From Molossus alvarezi (lineage: Eukaryota; Chordata; Mammalia; Chiroptera; Molossidae), in NCBI GenBank assembly GCA_037176705.1, contig CM073886.1, forward strand, positions 92,992,501 through 93,056,500: a stretch of 64,000 nt of DNA. Direction: 5' to 3'. Both the position numbers and the translations under genes were made by a program. This document shows positions 1-10,896 of the stretch, piece after piece; the stretch's first letter is position 1, and each line of letters opens with the position of its first letter. The notes below the pieces were generated by a model that saw nothing but the letters and a program-made list of their open reading frames with translations, was not told the DNA's origin and ran no database searches.

Positions 1-1
1 C

Positions 2-637
2 TGCTTTTAAGATTCTCTCTTTGTCTCGAACCTTTTGCATTTTGATGATGATGTGTCTTGTTGTGTGCCTCTTGGGGTTCATCTTGTTTGGGACTCTCTG
101 TGCTTCCTGGACTTGTATGTCTGTTTCCTTCACCAAGTTAGGAAAGTTTTCTGCCATTATTGTTTCAAACAGGTTTTCGATTTCTTGTTCTCTCTCTTCT
201 CCTTCGGGCACCCCCAAGATGCGAATGTTGGCACGCTTGAAGTTGTCCCAGAGGCTCCTTACACTATCCTCATTTTTTTGGATTCTTTTTTCTTTTTGCT
301 GTTCTGATTGGGGATTTTTTGCTTCCTTATATTCCAAATCGATGGTTTGCTCCTTGGATTTACGTACTCTATTATTGAAGCTGTGTAAATTATTCTTTAT
401 TTCAGTTAATGCCTCCCTTAATTCTAACTGTGTATCCATGATTTCTGACTGGTCCTTTTTTATGCTCTTGAGGCCCTCCCTAAGTTCACTGAGGTTCTCA
501 CCAAGTTCATTGAGCATCCTTATAAGCAGTATTTTGAACTCAGTATCTGTTAGGTTGCTTATCTCCCTTTCGCTTAGTTCTTTTATTGGGGTTTTGTTCT
601 GTTCTTTCATTTGGGACCTGTTTCTTTGTCTCCTCAT
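2..637 (-). CDS. LINE-1 ORF1 (ORF1p), N-terminal part, runs off the left edge
   Basis: On the minus strand the frame starting with ATG at 637 (protein begins MRRQRNRSQMKEQ) has no stop for 212 codons and continues past position 2. In L1 this protein is an RNA-binding, trimer-forming nucleic-acid chaperone of the retrotransposition particle. Visible here are a basic start, then a long Leu/Glu/Lys heptad-like stretch (about residues 25-100) fitting the coiled coil, then the start of the RRM-like region with LWDNFKRANIRILGVPEGEE. I chose this ATG because it is the first in the frame and begins the usual basic ORF1 start after the GC-rich 5' UTR. The open frame on the opposite strand (21-677) is its antisense shadow. 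Whether ORF1 is complete and ORF2 intact lies outside the window. Confidence 0.85.
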   Translation of the reverse strand, partial: MRRQRNRSQMKEQNKTPIKELSEREISNLTDTEFKILLIRMLNELGENLSELREGLKSIKKDQSEIMDTQLELREALTEIKNNLHSFNNRVRKSKEQTIDLEYKEAKNPQSEQQKEKRIQKNEDSVRSLWDNFKRANIRILGVPEGEEREQEIENLFETIMAENFPNLVKETDIQVQEAQRVPNKMNPKRHTTRHIIIKMQKVRDKERILKA

Positions 638-1525
638 TTTGGCTGCCTCCCTGTGTTTGTTTCTGTGTATTACTTAATGAGAGGTATGGGGCTGTGACCA
701 GATGCTGCTCGTTTGAAAGAATTTAGGAAAAACCTGAAGCAGGATCCAAGACCGGCCAATCCTATGGTTAAGCAAGTGGCAACAGCTTGGGTGGGCTTGA
801 AAGTTGTGTGGGGCGGGGCGGGGCGGGGCATCAAGGAGTCAGCAGGGCGGGGCTACCAGTGTGAGCCAGGTTGCTGGAGTCCCAGATATGGCTTCTGTCT
901 GCCGCCCCCAGGAAGGGCTCACCAAAGGAACAAAGGCCTCTTACAGCACGTTTGTCCCCGAGGAAGCCCCCTCTCCAGCCCTCGCTCCAGTGCCAAACAG
1001 CTCAGTTCTTCCCTGTAGGTCTCTGGTGCCCCTCGAGCTGCTTCCCTCCAAGCTTAGAGGGAGAGAGTCCGATAAGTCCGTGCGCGGGCCCTTTAGGGAG
1101 CTTCCTGGGGCTCCAGCCGTGTCAGCTTCCCTGAGCCTCAGTTTCCGCTGGTTTTTCCAGCCAGAAGTTATGGGGACTTCTCTTCCTGGCACTGCAACCC
1201 TGAGCGGGGCACCTGGTGTGGGACGGGGAGTCCTCAGGAAGGACCTTCCCAGCTGCAGGAGCCTCCTGATTTTTATCCACCACGCTTGGGTGTGGGACTA
1301 GCCCGTCTCGCCGCCACCACCCCTCGCGCCGCCCGTCCTACCAGTCTGGATGTAGCTGCTTTTTTTTTTTTTTTTTTTTTTAATTCCATAGTTGTACGAC
1401 TTCCATTCAGCTTGATTTCAGGCGGTTTTGAATGATGATTGTTCTGTAGTTTAGTTGTAACTTTGATGTGGTTGTGGGAGGACGCAATACCGTGTTTACC
1501 TACCTGCCATCTTGACCGGAAGTCC
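638..1525 (-). promoter_or_regulatory. L1 5' UTR / internal promoter with GC boxes and YY1-like site
   Basis: On the sense (minus) strand, a CAAGATGGC motif at 1,506-1,514 matches the YY1 site that positions transcription in human L1. It is preceded by CTTCCGG, an ETS-like core. Tandem GC boxes (GGGCGGGG type) occur at 810-829 and 845-853. This is what an L1 pol II internal promoter is expected to look like. Actual activity is inferred only. The two open frames on the plus strand at 713-1,301 are CpG-rich shadows with no recognisable domain. Confidence 0.6.
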
Positions 1526-1757
1526 GTGAATAATTTTTTTGATGTATTGATGGATCCGATTTGCTAGTATTTTGTTCAGGATTTTGGTGTCTATGTTCAT
1601 CAGGGATATTGGCCTGTAGTTTTCTTTCTTTGTAGTGCCTTTTTCTGGTTTTGGAACCAAAGCTGGGGTGGATGGGGAGGAGGGTTCCAAGGGGGTAAAA
1701 AAAAGGAGAAACATCTGTAACAAAAATAAAATTAAAAAATTAAAAAAAAAAAAATTT
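1526..1757. mobile_element. 5'-inverted, truncated L1 insertion
   Basis: The left part (1,526 to about 1,655) is a minus-strand piece of the ORF2 reverse transcriptase; it translates with [10 protein letters not shown] and [11 protein letters not shown]. The right part (about 1,656-1,757) is plus-strand L1 3' UTR ending in AAACATCTGTAAC and an A-rich tail. Opposite orientation of two pieces of one short insertion is the signature of twin priming during L1 integration. It abuts the 5' end of the neighbouring L1, so one copy may have landed next to or inside the other. Confidence 0.7.
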
Positions 1758-2379
1758 CACGTTTGCAGTGCTCCACCTCCTTTAACCAATTATCTTTTTT
1801 CCATTTTAGACCAACATGCAAGCACCTTTTTTATGTCCCCCCTACTTCACTGTACATGCATCCATTTCTCTTCCTTCAGGGATTTGCAGGGAATGGACCA
1901 GTGGTTCCCTAGGGAGTGTAAAACTGCAACTTCCTGGTGACGCTGCCCAGATGACCATGCTTATAATGTCTGGCCTCCCCTTTGCTTCTTTCCTATTAAT
2001 ATTAATAACTAGCTAGTTACAATGGTAATACCTGCGTAGCATTCCATTATATGAACAGAGCTAATTAAAAAAACAGACCTCATCCTGAGGCTAGACATTC
2101 CAGTAATATTGTATGTAATTAAAAATTGTACCACACCAGGCTTACTATCATACAACTGTCTTTTTTTCACCCATCAATGTTTTGGGAATTCTTCTATATT
2201 AGTATACACAAAGCTACCCCTTTCTTTTTAATCACAGCCTTAATATTTTATAATACGCGTTGATCAAACCTTTGTTTATGAGCACCTAGATTTTCTCCTG
2301 TCTTTTGCTTAAGCAACGCTACAATAAACATCTCCCTCCAAATCCCTGTGGCAGTATTCTCCATACCTTGTTTCTTTTT
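1758..2379. other. no recognised gene; degenerate sequence
   Basis: AT-rich sequence without a convincing open frame. The part around 2,160-2,330 has the look of a very old LINE end (phrases about a small-repeat 'caataaacatct' end), but too decayed for me to name. Nothing else is seen. Confidence 0.4.
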
Positions 2380-2740
2380 CTCCATGGCACACAGCTAGAC
2401 TATACTTTTCAGATTCTCTTCCAAGTAGATAGGGCCTAATGATAAAGTTCTGGCAAAAGAATGTGGATTGAAGTGATCTTTGCTACTAGACCTGGTCCAT
2501 AAAAGTCTCCTGCACCATCCTCTATACAATCTTTCTTTCTCCAACTTTCAATTTAATGTGGAGGACTCCCGGGACCTTGAGAAAGGTGGAATTTCGGATA
2601 GATTTCTAATGACTTTGTGAGCAGAGCTCCCCTTGCATTTCACTGTGATATTACCACAAAATACACATTTATTGTGCTGAACTACTAAGATTTCAAAGGT
2701 TAGTTTTTATTTCATTTAGTCTACCCTAAGTAACACACAC
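2380..2740 (+). mobile_element. MLT1-type (ERVL-MaLR) LTR fragment
   Basis: The order of recognisable phrases fits a mammalian MaLR LTR: a 'ctaatgataaagttctggc' region, 'cctggtccataaaa', a central A/G-rich part, and a 3' part with 'cacatttattgtgctgaacta' and 'gatttcaaagg'. It is heavily diverged and has no internal retroviral sequence beside it. Confidence 0.55.
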
Positions 2741-3663
2741 CTATATGTTCTTCTGTAAGTATTTTTGTAGGAAGGATTTTTGAGAATCACTAAGCCTAAA
2801 TGCCTAAAACATCTTTTTCTGTCTTGCCCTAAAACATCTTATATTTGACATTTATTGTCATTTTTTCTACAAAACGTGTACATTAACTTACATTTCCACT
2901 AATAGTGCATGACAATGGTCAGGGAGAATAAAAATACCTCTTGCATTTATTTTATAAAATAGGTATGAAGGAATAATTGAAGTGAAATCTAAAAAAATTA
3001 AAGCTGTTGAAATGCAATAACATTAAAAATTTAAATGGTAAATATAAAAATTACTATTGTCTAGAAAATTATTGGTTTCCATGTTGGTGAGGGTTAGAGG
3101 GTGTCTGCATTTTGTTAAAAAGCTCTCTAGGTGATTCTGATACCAGGTTTGGAAACTACTAGCCTGATGTGTTGTGGATTCCAAGTGGTTAAATGCCATG
3201 TGTTCAATGGTGCCCCTCAGAAATTGTCATAAGGTCCATATATACCAATAGAAGAATCTTTTCCAGCTTGGACTCAATATGGAAGTTGTACTTCTCTTCT
3301 TATCTCCGGCAGGCTTTAGAACTTATTCTATCATAGCACAGACAGGACAGCGAGTTAGTAGCAGGGAGCCCTCAGAGCACTAAGAGCCGTAGGACTGAGT
3401 GAATAGACAGAAACAACCCAACACAACAGCTCAGTGGTGGCAGCCATTTGCAGAAATGTCATGGTGAAAATCAGAGTTTCCTTAGAAATTAATTGATGAG
3501 GTCTCTGTCTGAATTTGTTCAAAATTCAGATGGAAAACTAAACAACCCAAAGCAGGAATTGATTATTATCTACAATTGGCATTGGCCACTACAATTCAAT
3601 CAAGTAAGTAGTTCTGCAGAGAAGAAATACTCATCAAAATCTATCCAGTAAATAAAAGAAAAG
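2741..3663. other. no gene; possible MER5-like fragment at about 3,085-3,170
   Basis: AT-rich sequence with no supported coding frame. Around 3,105-3,165 the order 'tctgcattttgttaaaaagctctctaggtgattctgat' (position given rather than full motif) resembles the end of a MER5-type hAT-Charlie MITE. The remainder appears unique. Confidence 0.4.
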
Positions 3664-3898
3664 AGCCCAGCTGGTGTGGCTCATTAGATTTAGTGTCCTC
3701 CCATGGACTGAGAGGTCCCTATTCAATTCCTGGTCAGGGCACATGCCCGGTTTATAGGCTCAATCCCCAGTAGGGGGCATGCAGGAGGCAGCCAATCAAT
3801 GTTTCTCTCTCACATTGATGTTTCTATCACTCTTTCCCTTCCTCTGCCTCTCTTTAAAAAATCAATAAAAACATATAAAAAAAAAGAAAAAAAAAGAA
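3664..3898 (+). mobile_element. Ves SINE (older AATCAATAAAA-tailed type)
   Basis: The tRNA-like head begins GAGCCCAGCTGGTGTGGCTC. A B-box-like 'ttcaattcc' and a CT-rich body with 'cacattgatgtttct' follow, then 'aaaaaatcaataaaaacat' and an A-rich tail. It lacks the 3' hairpin of the younger copies in this window. Confidence 0.85.
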
Positions 3899-3995
3899 AA
3901 GAGAACTAGAGCAGACACTAGTCCCTACTCAATATCTGCCAGAGGATTTATTAAATCCTAGTAAGAAAAAAGTAAAAGTTAAAACTGGAATCCTT

Positions 3996-4013
3996 ACACA
4001 CACACACACACAC

Positions 4014-4055
<42 letters not shown>
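3996..4055. repeat. (CA)n followed by (TA)n microsatellite
   Basis: About 9 CA units (3,996-4,014), directly followed by about 19 uninterrupted TA units (4,017-4,055). This is a compound dinucleotide microsatellite, probably length-polymorphic. Confidence 0.97.
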
Positions 4056-4058
<3 letters not shown>

Positions 4059-4674
4059 TGTTTTCTCTAAAAATTGTATTATACACTGTTTATGGGTCTT
4101 ATTTCTTAAAGTGGGTGAAATTATTAATTAATTCTATATTTATCTTTAATAAAATCACAGGTTAGTTCTAACAGATATGCTTCTGAGAGTGGGATCATAT
4201 GCAGTCCTAACTGACAACTGCAGTTACGATTTTGGTGCTTAGAGAAGGCATTCCCAGTCAACTACATGCCTTCTAAAATGGTGTCTTTGTAAGACATGTT
4301 TCTGTGGACGGTATTACATTTTTCATATGCTGTCAGCTTTGGCAAGGTCTAGTGGCAGTGTTAACTCCAGTCATAGGCGGGTTGGGATTTAAGGACAAGA
4401 AATTAATTTGATAGTGATAGGGTTCTGGGATGTGCAGAAAGGGCTGTACTAGAGGGAAAAGCTGGGACATTAGGTGATTGAAGAACATTTGGAAAGACTG
4501 ATTTGACATTAGGCCACTGACCTAGTTCCTTAGTCTCCCCGGTTAACAGCAGTATTGAACTCAGAGGTGGAGGAAAGCAGACATTAAGATAGCTCTAATT
4601 GTAAACGTTAGAGGACTGTGGGGATAAGAGTCCTACTGGAGTACACATAGTGTCTTATTATTTGTTTTTTGTTT
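4056..4674. other. no recognised gene or repeat
   Basis: I see no open frame of note, RNA gene or recognisable element in this stretch. It appears to be unique sequence. Confidence 0.4.
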
Positions 4675-4810
4675 CATTTCATTTATTCATTTATTCAACA
4701 CATACTTACTCAATATCTACTATGTGCTAGTCATTGTGTTATGATGGATATAATGGTGAACAAAGCCAATTTGGTCCCTAGTCACGTGGAACTTAAGTTT
4801 GACACTTTTG
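4675..4810 (-). mobile_element. L2 LINE 3' end
   Basis: Contains the reverse complement of the mammalian L2 3' end: 'attcatttattcaacacat', then 'ctactatgtgctag' and 'tggtgaacaaagcc'. Short 'attc' direct repeats at the L2 terminus are visible. It is an ancient, non-functional fragment. Confidence 0.65.
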
Positions 4811-5089
4811 TCAGGAATAATGATAAAATCATATAATGGCTGGAATGGCATATGGGCATTGACAGTCACAACAGACACACACCATTATGCCATACTAATA
4901 TGTACAACTAAGTATCAGCTCTGAGGCCTACTACTTTATCAATTTGTTTTATTATAAATAAATGTTTATTTTTCTATAAACATGGGTGTAGTACATTTTG
5001 AAAGACTGAAAGAAAAACAGGGTTTTTATTTTCAATTCTGAAGTAGCTGTCTATGACTATACAGACACTGTAGAAGATAAATATGCATT

Positions 5090-5560
5090 CTACTTCCTCT
5101 TTTATTACAAAACCTTAATATCTTCCAGTAATCCATCTTGCTCTACTGTGCTGTGTGCTTCATGAAGCTAGTCATGGTAATTCCATTTCCATTGCTATGG
5201 ATGGTTTAGGAATGGCTATATGATTCAGTTCTGAACACTGACACTTGAGAAAATACTGATTGGGAGGCTTCTGAGACAGGTTTTCTCCTTTTTAAGAGAT
5301 ACAGGAAAAACAGATATAATTGTTCATATATGGCAGCCACCTTGCAACCATGAGGAAGAGAGCCTGAAGACAAACTCCGTAGGGGAAATGGCAGAGCACA
5401 AAGCTGGTGATTACCTGCATCCTTGATGAGACATTGAGTCGTTGAATGCAGCAGCTCTGGAGCTGCCTTTCAGTGAAATTCTTATTATGTGAGATAATAA
5501 ATGTCCATTGTTTAAAGAAGCCCAGTCAAGCTTTCTGTTATCTGCAGTTAAGAGCCAACT
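5090..5560 (+). mobile_element. MLT1-type (ERVL-MaLR) LTR
   Basis: The 3' half has 'cttgcaaccatgaggaag', 'gcagagcacaaagctgg', 'ccttgatgagac', and 'tattatgtgagataataaat' followed by 'tctgttatctgcagtt'. This series is typical of MLT1 LTRs. It is an old solo LTR with no flanking internal region. Confidence 0.65.
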
Positions 5561-5935
5561 ATGTGATACTTTGTTGAGAAGAGTCACTACAAATCACCTG
5601 ATGGCTGCAACTTGATAGCAAGTGCATGATGCTTAGAAGGAAATTAATGGTCTCCTTTAGAACTTGTCACAAAATCATAAACAATAATGAAAAGGACTTC
5701 AAATGCTTGCTAGAAAAAACTTCAAGAAGTTTGCATAACTTTTAGGAATTTTGAAGACAACTATGAGAGGTAGAAGAGAGAGTGAGAGAGAGAGAGAGTT
5801 CATGATTTTAAATTTCATGGAGAGCTCTTTTCACACTTTTGTTTTATCAGTAAATGAATGTGTGTTTTTTTTAAGTAGTATTTTAAAAACACCTTTGACT
5901 TAAAAAATATAATAAAAAATAACTTTTTATTTTTC
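5561..5935. other. no gene; short (GA)n tract
   Basis: AT-rich sequence with a GA microsatellite at about 5,776-5,800. No gene or transposon recognised. Confidence 0.4.
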
Positions 5936-6832
5936 AACAAGAGGAAGATAAACAATTCAATAAAAAATGGGCAAAGGACCTGAATAGACACTTCTCCGAA
6001 CAGGACATACAAATAGCCAAGAAACATGAAAAAATGCTCAATGTCACGAATCATCAGAGAGATGCAAATTAAAACCACAATGAACTATCACCTCACACCT
6101 GTCAGAATGGCTAACATCAATAAATCATCAAACAACAAGTACTGGCAAAGATGTGGAGAAAAGGGAACCCTAGTACACTGCTGGTGGGAATGCACACTGG
6201 TTCAGCCACTGTGGAAAACAGTATGGAGTTTCCTCAAAAAATTAAAGATGAAACTGCTATTTGACCCAGTAATCCCACTTTTAGGAATATATCCAAAGAA
6301 CCCTGAAACACCAGTCAGAAAGAATATATGTACCCCTCTGTTCATAGCAGAATTATTTACAATAACTAAGATCTGGAAACAGCACAAGTGCCCAACGGTT
6401 GATGAGTGGATAAAAAAGCAGTGGTACATTTACACAACGAAACACTATGCAGCTGTAAAAAAGAAGGATGTCTTACCCTTTGTGACAGCATGGATGGACC
6501 TGGAGGCTATTATGCTAAATGAAATAAGCCAGTCAGAGAAATACAAATATCACATGATCTTACTTATATGTAGAATCTAAGAAACAAAATAAACTGATGA
6601 ACAAAATCAGATCCATAGACATGGAAGCATGAAACACTGATAGATCTCAGAAGGAAGGTGAGAAGGAAGGTGGGAAGAGATTAATCAAATAACTTATATG
6701 CATATATACATATCCCATGGACATAGACAGTAGTCAGGTGAAGGACTAGGGGATGGAAGGGGGCAAATTGGGGAAAATGGGGACATCTGTAATTCAATAA
6801 TAAAATAAATTTAAAAAAATTTAAAAAAATCC
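5936..6832 (+). mobile_element. L1 3' end (ORF2 C-terminus and 3' UTR)
   Basis: A 5'-truncated L1. The frame at 6,026-6,580 translates the C-terminal part of ORF2, with [20 protein letters not shown] and the later [17 protein letters not shown]. This region follows the reverse transcriptase and includes the Cys-rich end. The 3' UTR ends at about 6,832 in an A-rich tail. The reading frame upstream of 6,026 is disrupted and the copy cannot retrotranspose. Confidence 0.85.
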
Positions 6833-7399
6833 AATTACAGTTTATGCACATTTTTATATTAGTTTCAGGTGTACAACCCAGTGATTAGACATTTATATAA
6901 CTTATGAAGTGACCACTCCAATAAATCTAGTACCTATATGACATCATACAATTATTACAATATTATTGACTATATTCCCTGTGCTGTACTTTACATCCCC
7001 ATGACTATTCTGTAATTACTAATCGGTACTTATTTCCTTCAACTTTTTCACCCATCTCCCCAACTCCCCTTCCATCTGACAACCATTAAGATGTTCTCTG
7101 TATCTTTAAATCTGTTTCTATTCTGCTTATTCATTTACTTTGTTTTTTAAGATTTTACATATAAGTGAAATCATATGGCACTTGTCTTTGTCTGACTTAT
7201 TTCACGCAGCACAATACCCTGTAGGTCCATCCATTTTGTAGCAGATGGCAAGATTTCATTCTTTTTTATGACTGAGTCCTATTCCATTGTATACATGCAC
7301 CATTTCTTTATCCATTCAGCAATGGACACTTAGGTTGCTTCCATATCTTGCTATTGTAAATAATGCTACAATGAATATATGAATGCATATGTCTTTTTT

Positions 7400-7650
7400 T
7401 TTTTTTTTTTTAATCCTCACCCGAGGACATTTTTCCATTTTTTTGTACAGATAGAGTGGGAGGGAGAGAGAGGAAGAGAGAGAGAGAGAAACATCGACGT
7501 GAAGGGACACATCGAGTGGCTGCCACCCGCACGACCAACCAGGGCCGGGGACAAACTGCAACCGAGGTACATGCCCTTAGCGGGAACCGAACCCGGGTCT
7601 CTCTGGACCGCAGGCGGACGCTCTAATCGCTGAGCCAAACCGGCCAGGGC
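7400..7650 (-). mobile_element. Ves SINE (young, hairpin type)
   Basis: On the minus strand it runs from the tRNA-like head (GCCCTGGCCGGTTTGGCTCA) to a body, a TCCTCGGGTGAGGAT hairpin and an A tail. It is flanked by a duplication of GCATATGTCTTTTT (about 7,385 and 7,651), so boundaries are well fixed. It is inserted in the minus-strand L1. Confidence 0.93.
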
Positions 7651-8287
7651 GCATATGTCTTTTTGATTTAATGTTTTGGGTTTCTTCAGATAAATACCCA
7701 GAAGTGGGATTGCTGGGTCCTTCACTGTTATAGTCTGTGTTTAAAGTTATAGTCTTTGTTTTAAAGTCTATTTTGTCTGGTATAAGTATTGCTACTCAAG
7801 ATTTTTTATTTTCATGAAATAACTTTTTCCATCCCTTTACTTTCAGTCTGTGTGTCTTTGAATCTGAAATGAGTCTCTTGTAGACAGCATATGTAAGGGT
7901 CTTGTTTTTTTTATCCATTTGGTCACCCTGTGTCTTTTGACTGGAACATTTAATCCATTTGCATTTAAAATAGTTGTTGATAGATATATATTTATTGCCA
8001 TTTATATTCTTAAAGAAGACCCTTTAACATTTCATGTGATACTGGTTTGGTGCTAATGAACTCTTTTAGCTTTTTTTATTTTTTGTCTGGGAAGTTCTGT
8101 ATCTGACCTTCAATTCTAAATGATAGCTTTGCTGGGTAAAGTAATATTGGTTGTAGGTCCTTGCATTTCATTGTTTTGAATATTTCATGCCAATCCTTTC
8201 TGACCTACAAAGTTTCTGTTGAGAAATCAGCTGACAGTCTTATGGGAGCTCTCTTGTAGGCAACTGTCTTTCTCATGCTGCTTTTAA

Positions 8288-8343
8288 ACTGTTAAGAACA
8301 GATACTACACTTGATCTTAGCCAAAAGGCCGAGAAGCAATCTC
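8288..8343 (-). pseudogene. U2 snRNA retropseudogene, 5' fragment
   Basis: Minus-strand sequence up to 8,340 reads TTGCTTCTCGGCCTTTTGGC and then AAGATCAAGTGTAGTATCTG, the 5' end of spliceosomal U2 snRNA, including the branch-point recognition sequence GTAGTA. It covers only about the first 55 nt. A 17-bp direct repeat (8,271-8,287 and 8,344-8,360, one mismatch) flanks it, so it arrived by retrotransposition into L1 ORF1 sequence. There is no A tail, as is common for short U2 pseudogenes. It is not a functional snRNA gene: the 3' stem-loops, Sm site and promoter are absent. Confidence 0.93.
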
Positions 8344-10080
8344 TCTCATGCCGCTTTTAAGATTCTCTCTTTGTCTTTAAACTTTGCCATTTTAATTATG
8401 ATGTGTCTTGGTGTGGGCCTCTGAGTTTATTTTGTTTGGGATTTTCTACACTTCCTGGACTTGTCTGTATTTTTCCTTCACCAGGTTAAGAAAGTTTTTG
8501 GTCATTATTTCTTCAGCTAGGTTTTCAATCTCTTGCTCTCTCTCTTCACATCTGGTACATCTATGATGTAAATGTTGTTACACCTGATGTTATCCCAAAA
8601 GTCCTTTATCCTCATTTTTTTTTTTAAATTATTTTTTCTTCTTGCTGCTCTGATTGGGTATTTTCTACTACTTTGTTTTCCAAATCGCCAATTTAATCCT
8701 CTACTTTATCTAATCCATTGTTGATTCTTTCTATTGTATTCTTTATTTCAGTTATTGCATTCTTCATTTCTGACTGGTTCTTTTTTATGGTTTTTATGTC
8801 CTTTTTTTATGATGTTCAAATTCTCACTAAGTTTTTTGCACATCCTTATAACCATTGTTTTTGAACTTTGTATCTGGTAGTACTTTTTATTTACCTCCAT
8901 TTCCTTTAGTTATTTTTCTGGAGATTTCTCCTGTTCTTTCATTTATAGTGTTTCTTTGACCCCCCCAGCCCCCCCCCCATTTTGGTGGCTTCTCTGTGTT
9001 TGTTTCTCTATATTAGGTAGATCTGTTATGTCTCCCACTCTTGATAAGGTAGCCTTATTATATGATAGGTGTCCCATAGGGTCCAGTGGTGTAGTCTCCC
9101 TGGTCACTCAAGTGGATACTCCAGGTTCATTCTCTGTGTGGGGTATGTACACCCTCCTGTTGTAGTTGAGCCTTGACTGTTATTGGCACATCAGTGAGAG
9201 GGATTTACTCCCAGATCCAACAGCTAAGAGGACTGGCTGTGGCTATAGTGGAGAAGCTGCTGTGCAGGGACTGGCCCTACAGAGCAGAATTCGTTTTGGC
9301 AGGACTCTGGTGCCTGCTAAGTCCACCCCTTACATATATTGCTCATGGAGGTGATTGGGTGGTGCTCTTGCATAGCCTGAAGCTGGCCACCAAATGCACT
9401 GGCTCTGGGGCCTCCCAGGAGGTTCAGGTGAAGGTCAGCTGCCTCCTGTGCCATGCCTGGGGCTACCTGGCAAGAGCTACAAAGTAATCTTCAGTTAGCT
9501 GTTACTTGTGCTGGGCTTAGAGGTGCCCAGGAGAGGCCAAGCTATGAACTGAGTCTGGCTGTTGCTAGTGCTGGACCAGGGTCCACTTAGCAAGAGGTAT
9601 GGGGCACACAGAGGCCAGATACTGCTTGTTTGGGGTTTGTGAACCATTGAGAGATTTTAGAAAAGTCCAGATTTTCTGCCAAGACAGGGCATTTGTAAGG
9701 AAAAGCCACTGGAAGCAGCTTGGGTGGGCCCAACTGTTGGATGGGACTGGCTCTCAGGGAATCTCCAGGGCAGGGTAATTAATGTTAGCCAGGTTGATGG
9801 AGACTCAGATATGACACCCACCTATGAATGTTTCTCCCTATATGTCCCTGGTGCCTTTTCAGTAAATCTGTGAGCTGGTCCCTTAAAGGGAATGCCTGGT
9901 ACTCCAGAAGCCCTTTGTCTTACTTAACCACAATCCCTACTGGTATTCACAGCCAGAATTAATGGGGACTTCTCTTCCCAGTACTGGAACCCTGGGCTAC
10001 GGAGTCTGGTGAGGAGCTGGGACCCCTCACTTCTCAGGGAGGACCTATGCAAGTCCTAGACAAGATATTCTTCTTGATTT

Positions 10081-10318
10081 TTTTTTTTATCCTCACCCGA
10101 GGACATTTTTGTATTTATCTTCAGACAGAGCAGGAGGGAGAGAGAGGAGAAGAGAGAAAGAGAAACATCGACATGCAAGAGATATATCGAGTAGTTGTCA
10201 CCCACATGGCCCCAGGGGACAAACTGCAATCGAGGTATGTGTCCTTAGCGGGAACCAAATCCGGGACTCTCTGGTCTGCAGGCCAACGATCTAACTGCTT
10301 AGCCAAACTGGCCAGGGC
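10081..10318 (-). mobile_element. Ves SINE (hairpin type)
   Basis: A full-length copy with hairpin sequence ATCCTCACCCGAGGA just inside the T run at 10,090-10,105. It is flanked by TTCTTCTTGATTT (10,068-10,080 and from 10,319). The flanking sequence is L1 5' UTR. Confidence 0.92.
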
Positions 10319-10575
10319 TTCTTCTTGATTTTTAACTGCCACACATGAGTGTGGGGACAGTCCATTTTGAGTCTCCACCCCTCCTACCAGTCTCCATGTG
10401 GCTTCTTCTGTATATCCTTAGTTACAGGACTTCTATTCAGCTAGATTTCAGGTGGTTCTTAATGATGGTTGTTTTGTAGTTTTGTTTTAATTTTGCTGAG
10501 GTCATGGGAGGATACTAGTACTGTGTTTACCTACTCTGCCACCTTGACCGGAAGCCATAGTAAATGAATGTTTTA

Positions 10576-10836
10576 TTTTTATTTTTTTATTATTATTATT
10601 TTTTATCCTCATCCAAGGACTTTTTTTTTCCATTCATTGTTCAGATAGAGTGGGAGGGAAAGAGAGAGAGAGAAACATCGATGTGAAAGGGACACATCGA
10701 GTGGCTGCCACCTGCACAACCAACCAGGGCCGGGGACAAACTGCAACCGAGGTATGTGCCCTTAGCGGGAACCAAACCTGGGTCTCTCTGGACCGCAGGC
10801 CGACGCTCTAACCGCTGAGCCAAACCGGCCAGGGCA
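10576..10836 (-). mobile_element. Ves SINE (young, hairpin type)
   Basis: A complete head, body and tail. The 15-bp duplication TAAATGAATGTTTTA (10,561-10,575 and 10,837-10,851) marks the insertion, only about 5 bp from the 5' end of the minus-strand L1. The tail contains TTA-rich interruptions. Confidence 0.93.
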
Positions 10837-10896
10837 TAAATGAATGTTTTAAAGCCACTGCTGTTATTATTTCTTTGAAAGAGCACCAGATAGAAG

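Larger units (their letters stand above)
1..1525 (-). mobile_element. L1 retrotransposon, 5' portion (5' UTR plus ORF1 start)
   Basis: A minus-strand L1 whose 5' end lies at about 1,522-1,525. The sense strand starts with CTTCCGGTCAAGATGGCAGG, and a similar start occurs at about 10,556 in another copy. From there a GC-rich, CpG-containing 5' UTR of about 890 bp leads to ORF1. The element continues beyond position 1, so its 3' end and target-site duplication cannot be seen. Open ORF1 and a preserved promoter point to a younger copy than the other L1s here. Confidence 0.85.
6836..10556 (-). mobile_element. L1, minus strand, internally deleted, 5' end preserved
   Basis: The 3' UTR and ORF2 C-terminus lie at 6,836 to about 7,730. 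ORF2 endonuclease-region sequence follows at about 7,735-7,990, ORF1 at about 8,080-8,950, and a 5' UTR up to 10,556, where the sense strand starts GGCTTCCGGTCAAGG. Most of ORF2 is missing at about 7,730, so this is one L1 with an internal deletion or two merged copies. It is interrupted by a Ves SINE (7,400-7,650), a U2 pseudogene (8,288-8,343) and a second Ves (10,081-10,318). The plus-strand frames at 8,956-9,487 are antisense to its 5' UTR. Confidence 0.75.

Noticed and set aside
21..677. 218-codon plus-strand open frame
   Set aside because: It is the antisense of L1 ORF1, which reads cleanly on the minus strand with typical ORF1 features.
8284..8343. functional U2 snRNA gene
   Set aside because: Only the first roughly 55 nt are present, with flanking target duplication and no promoter elements.
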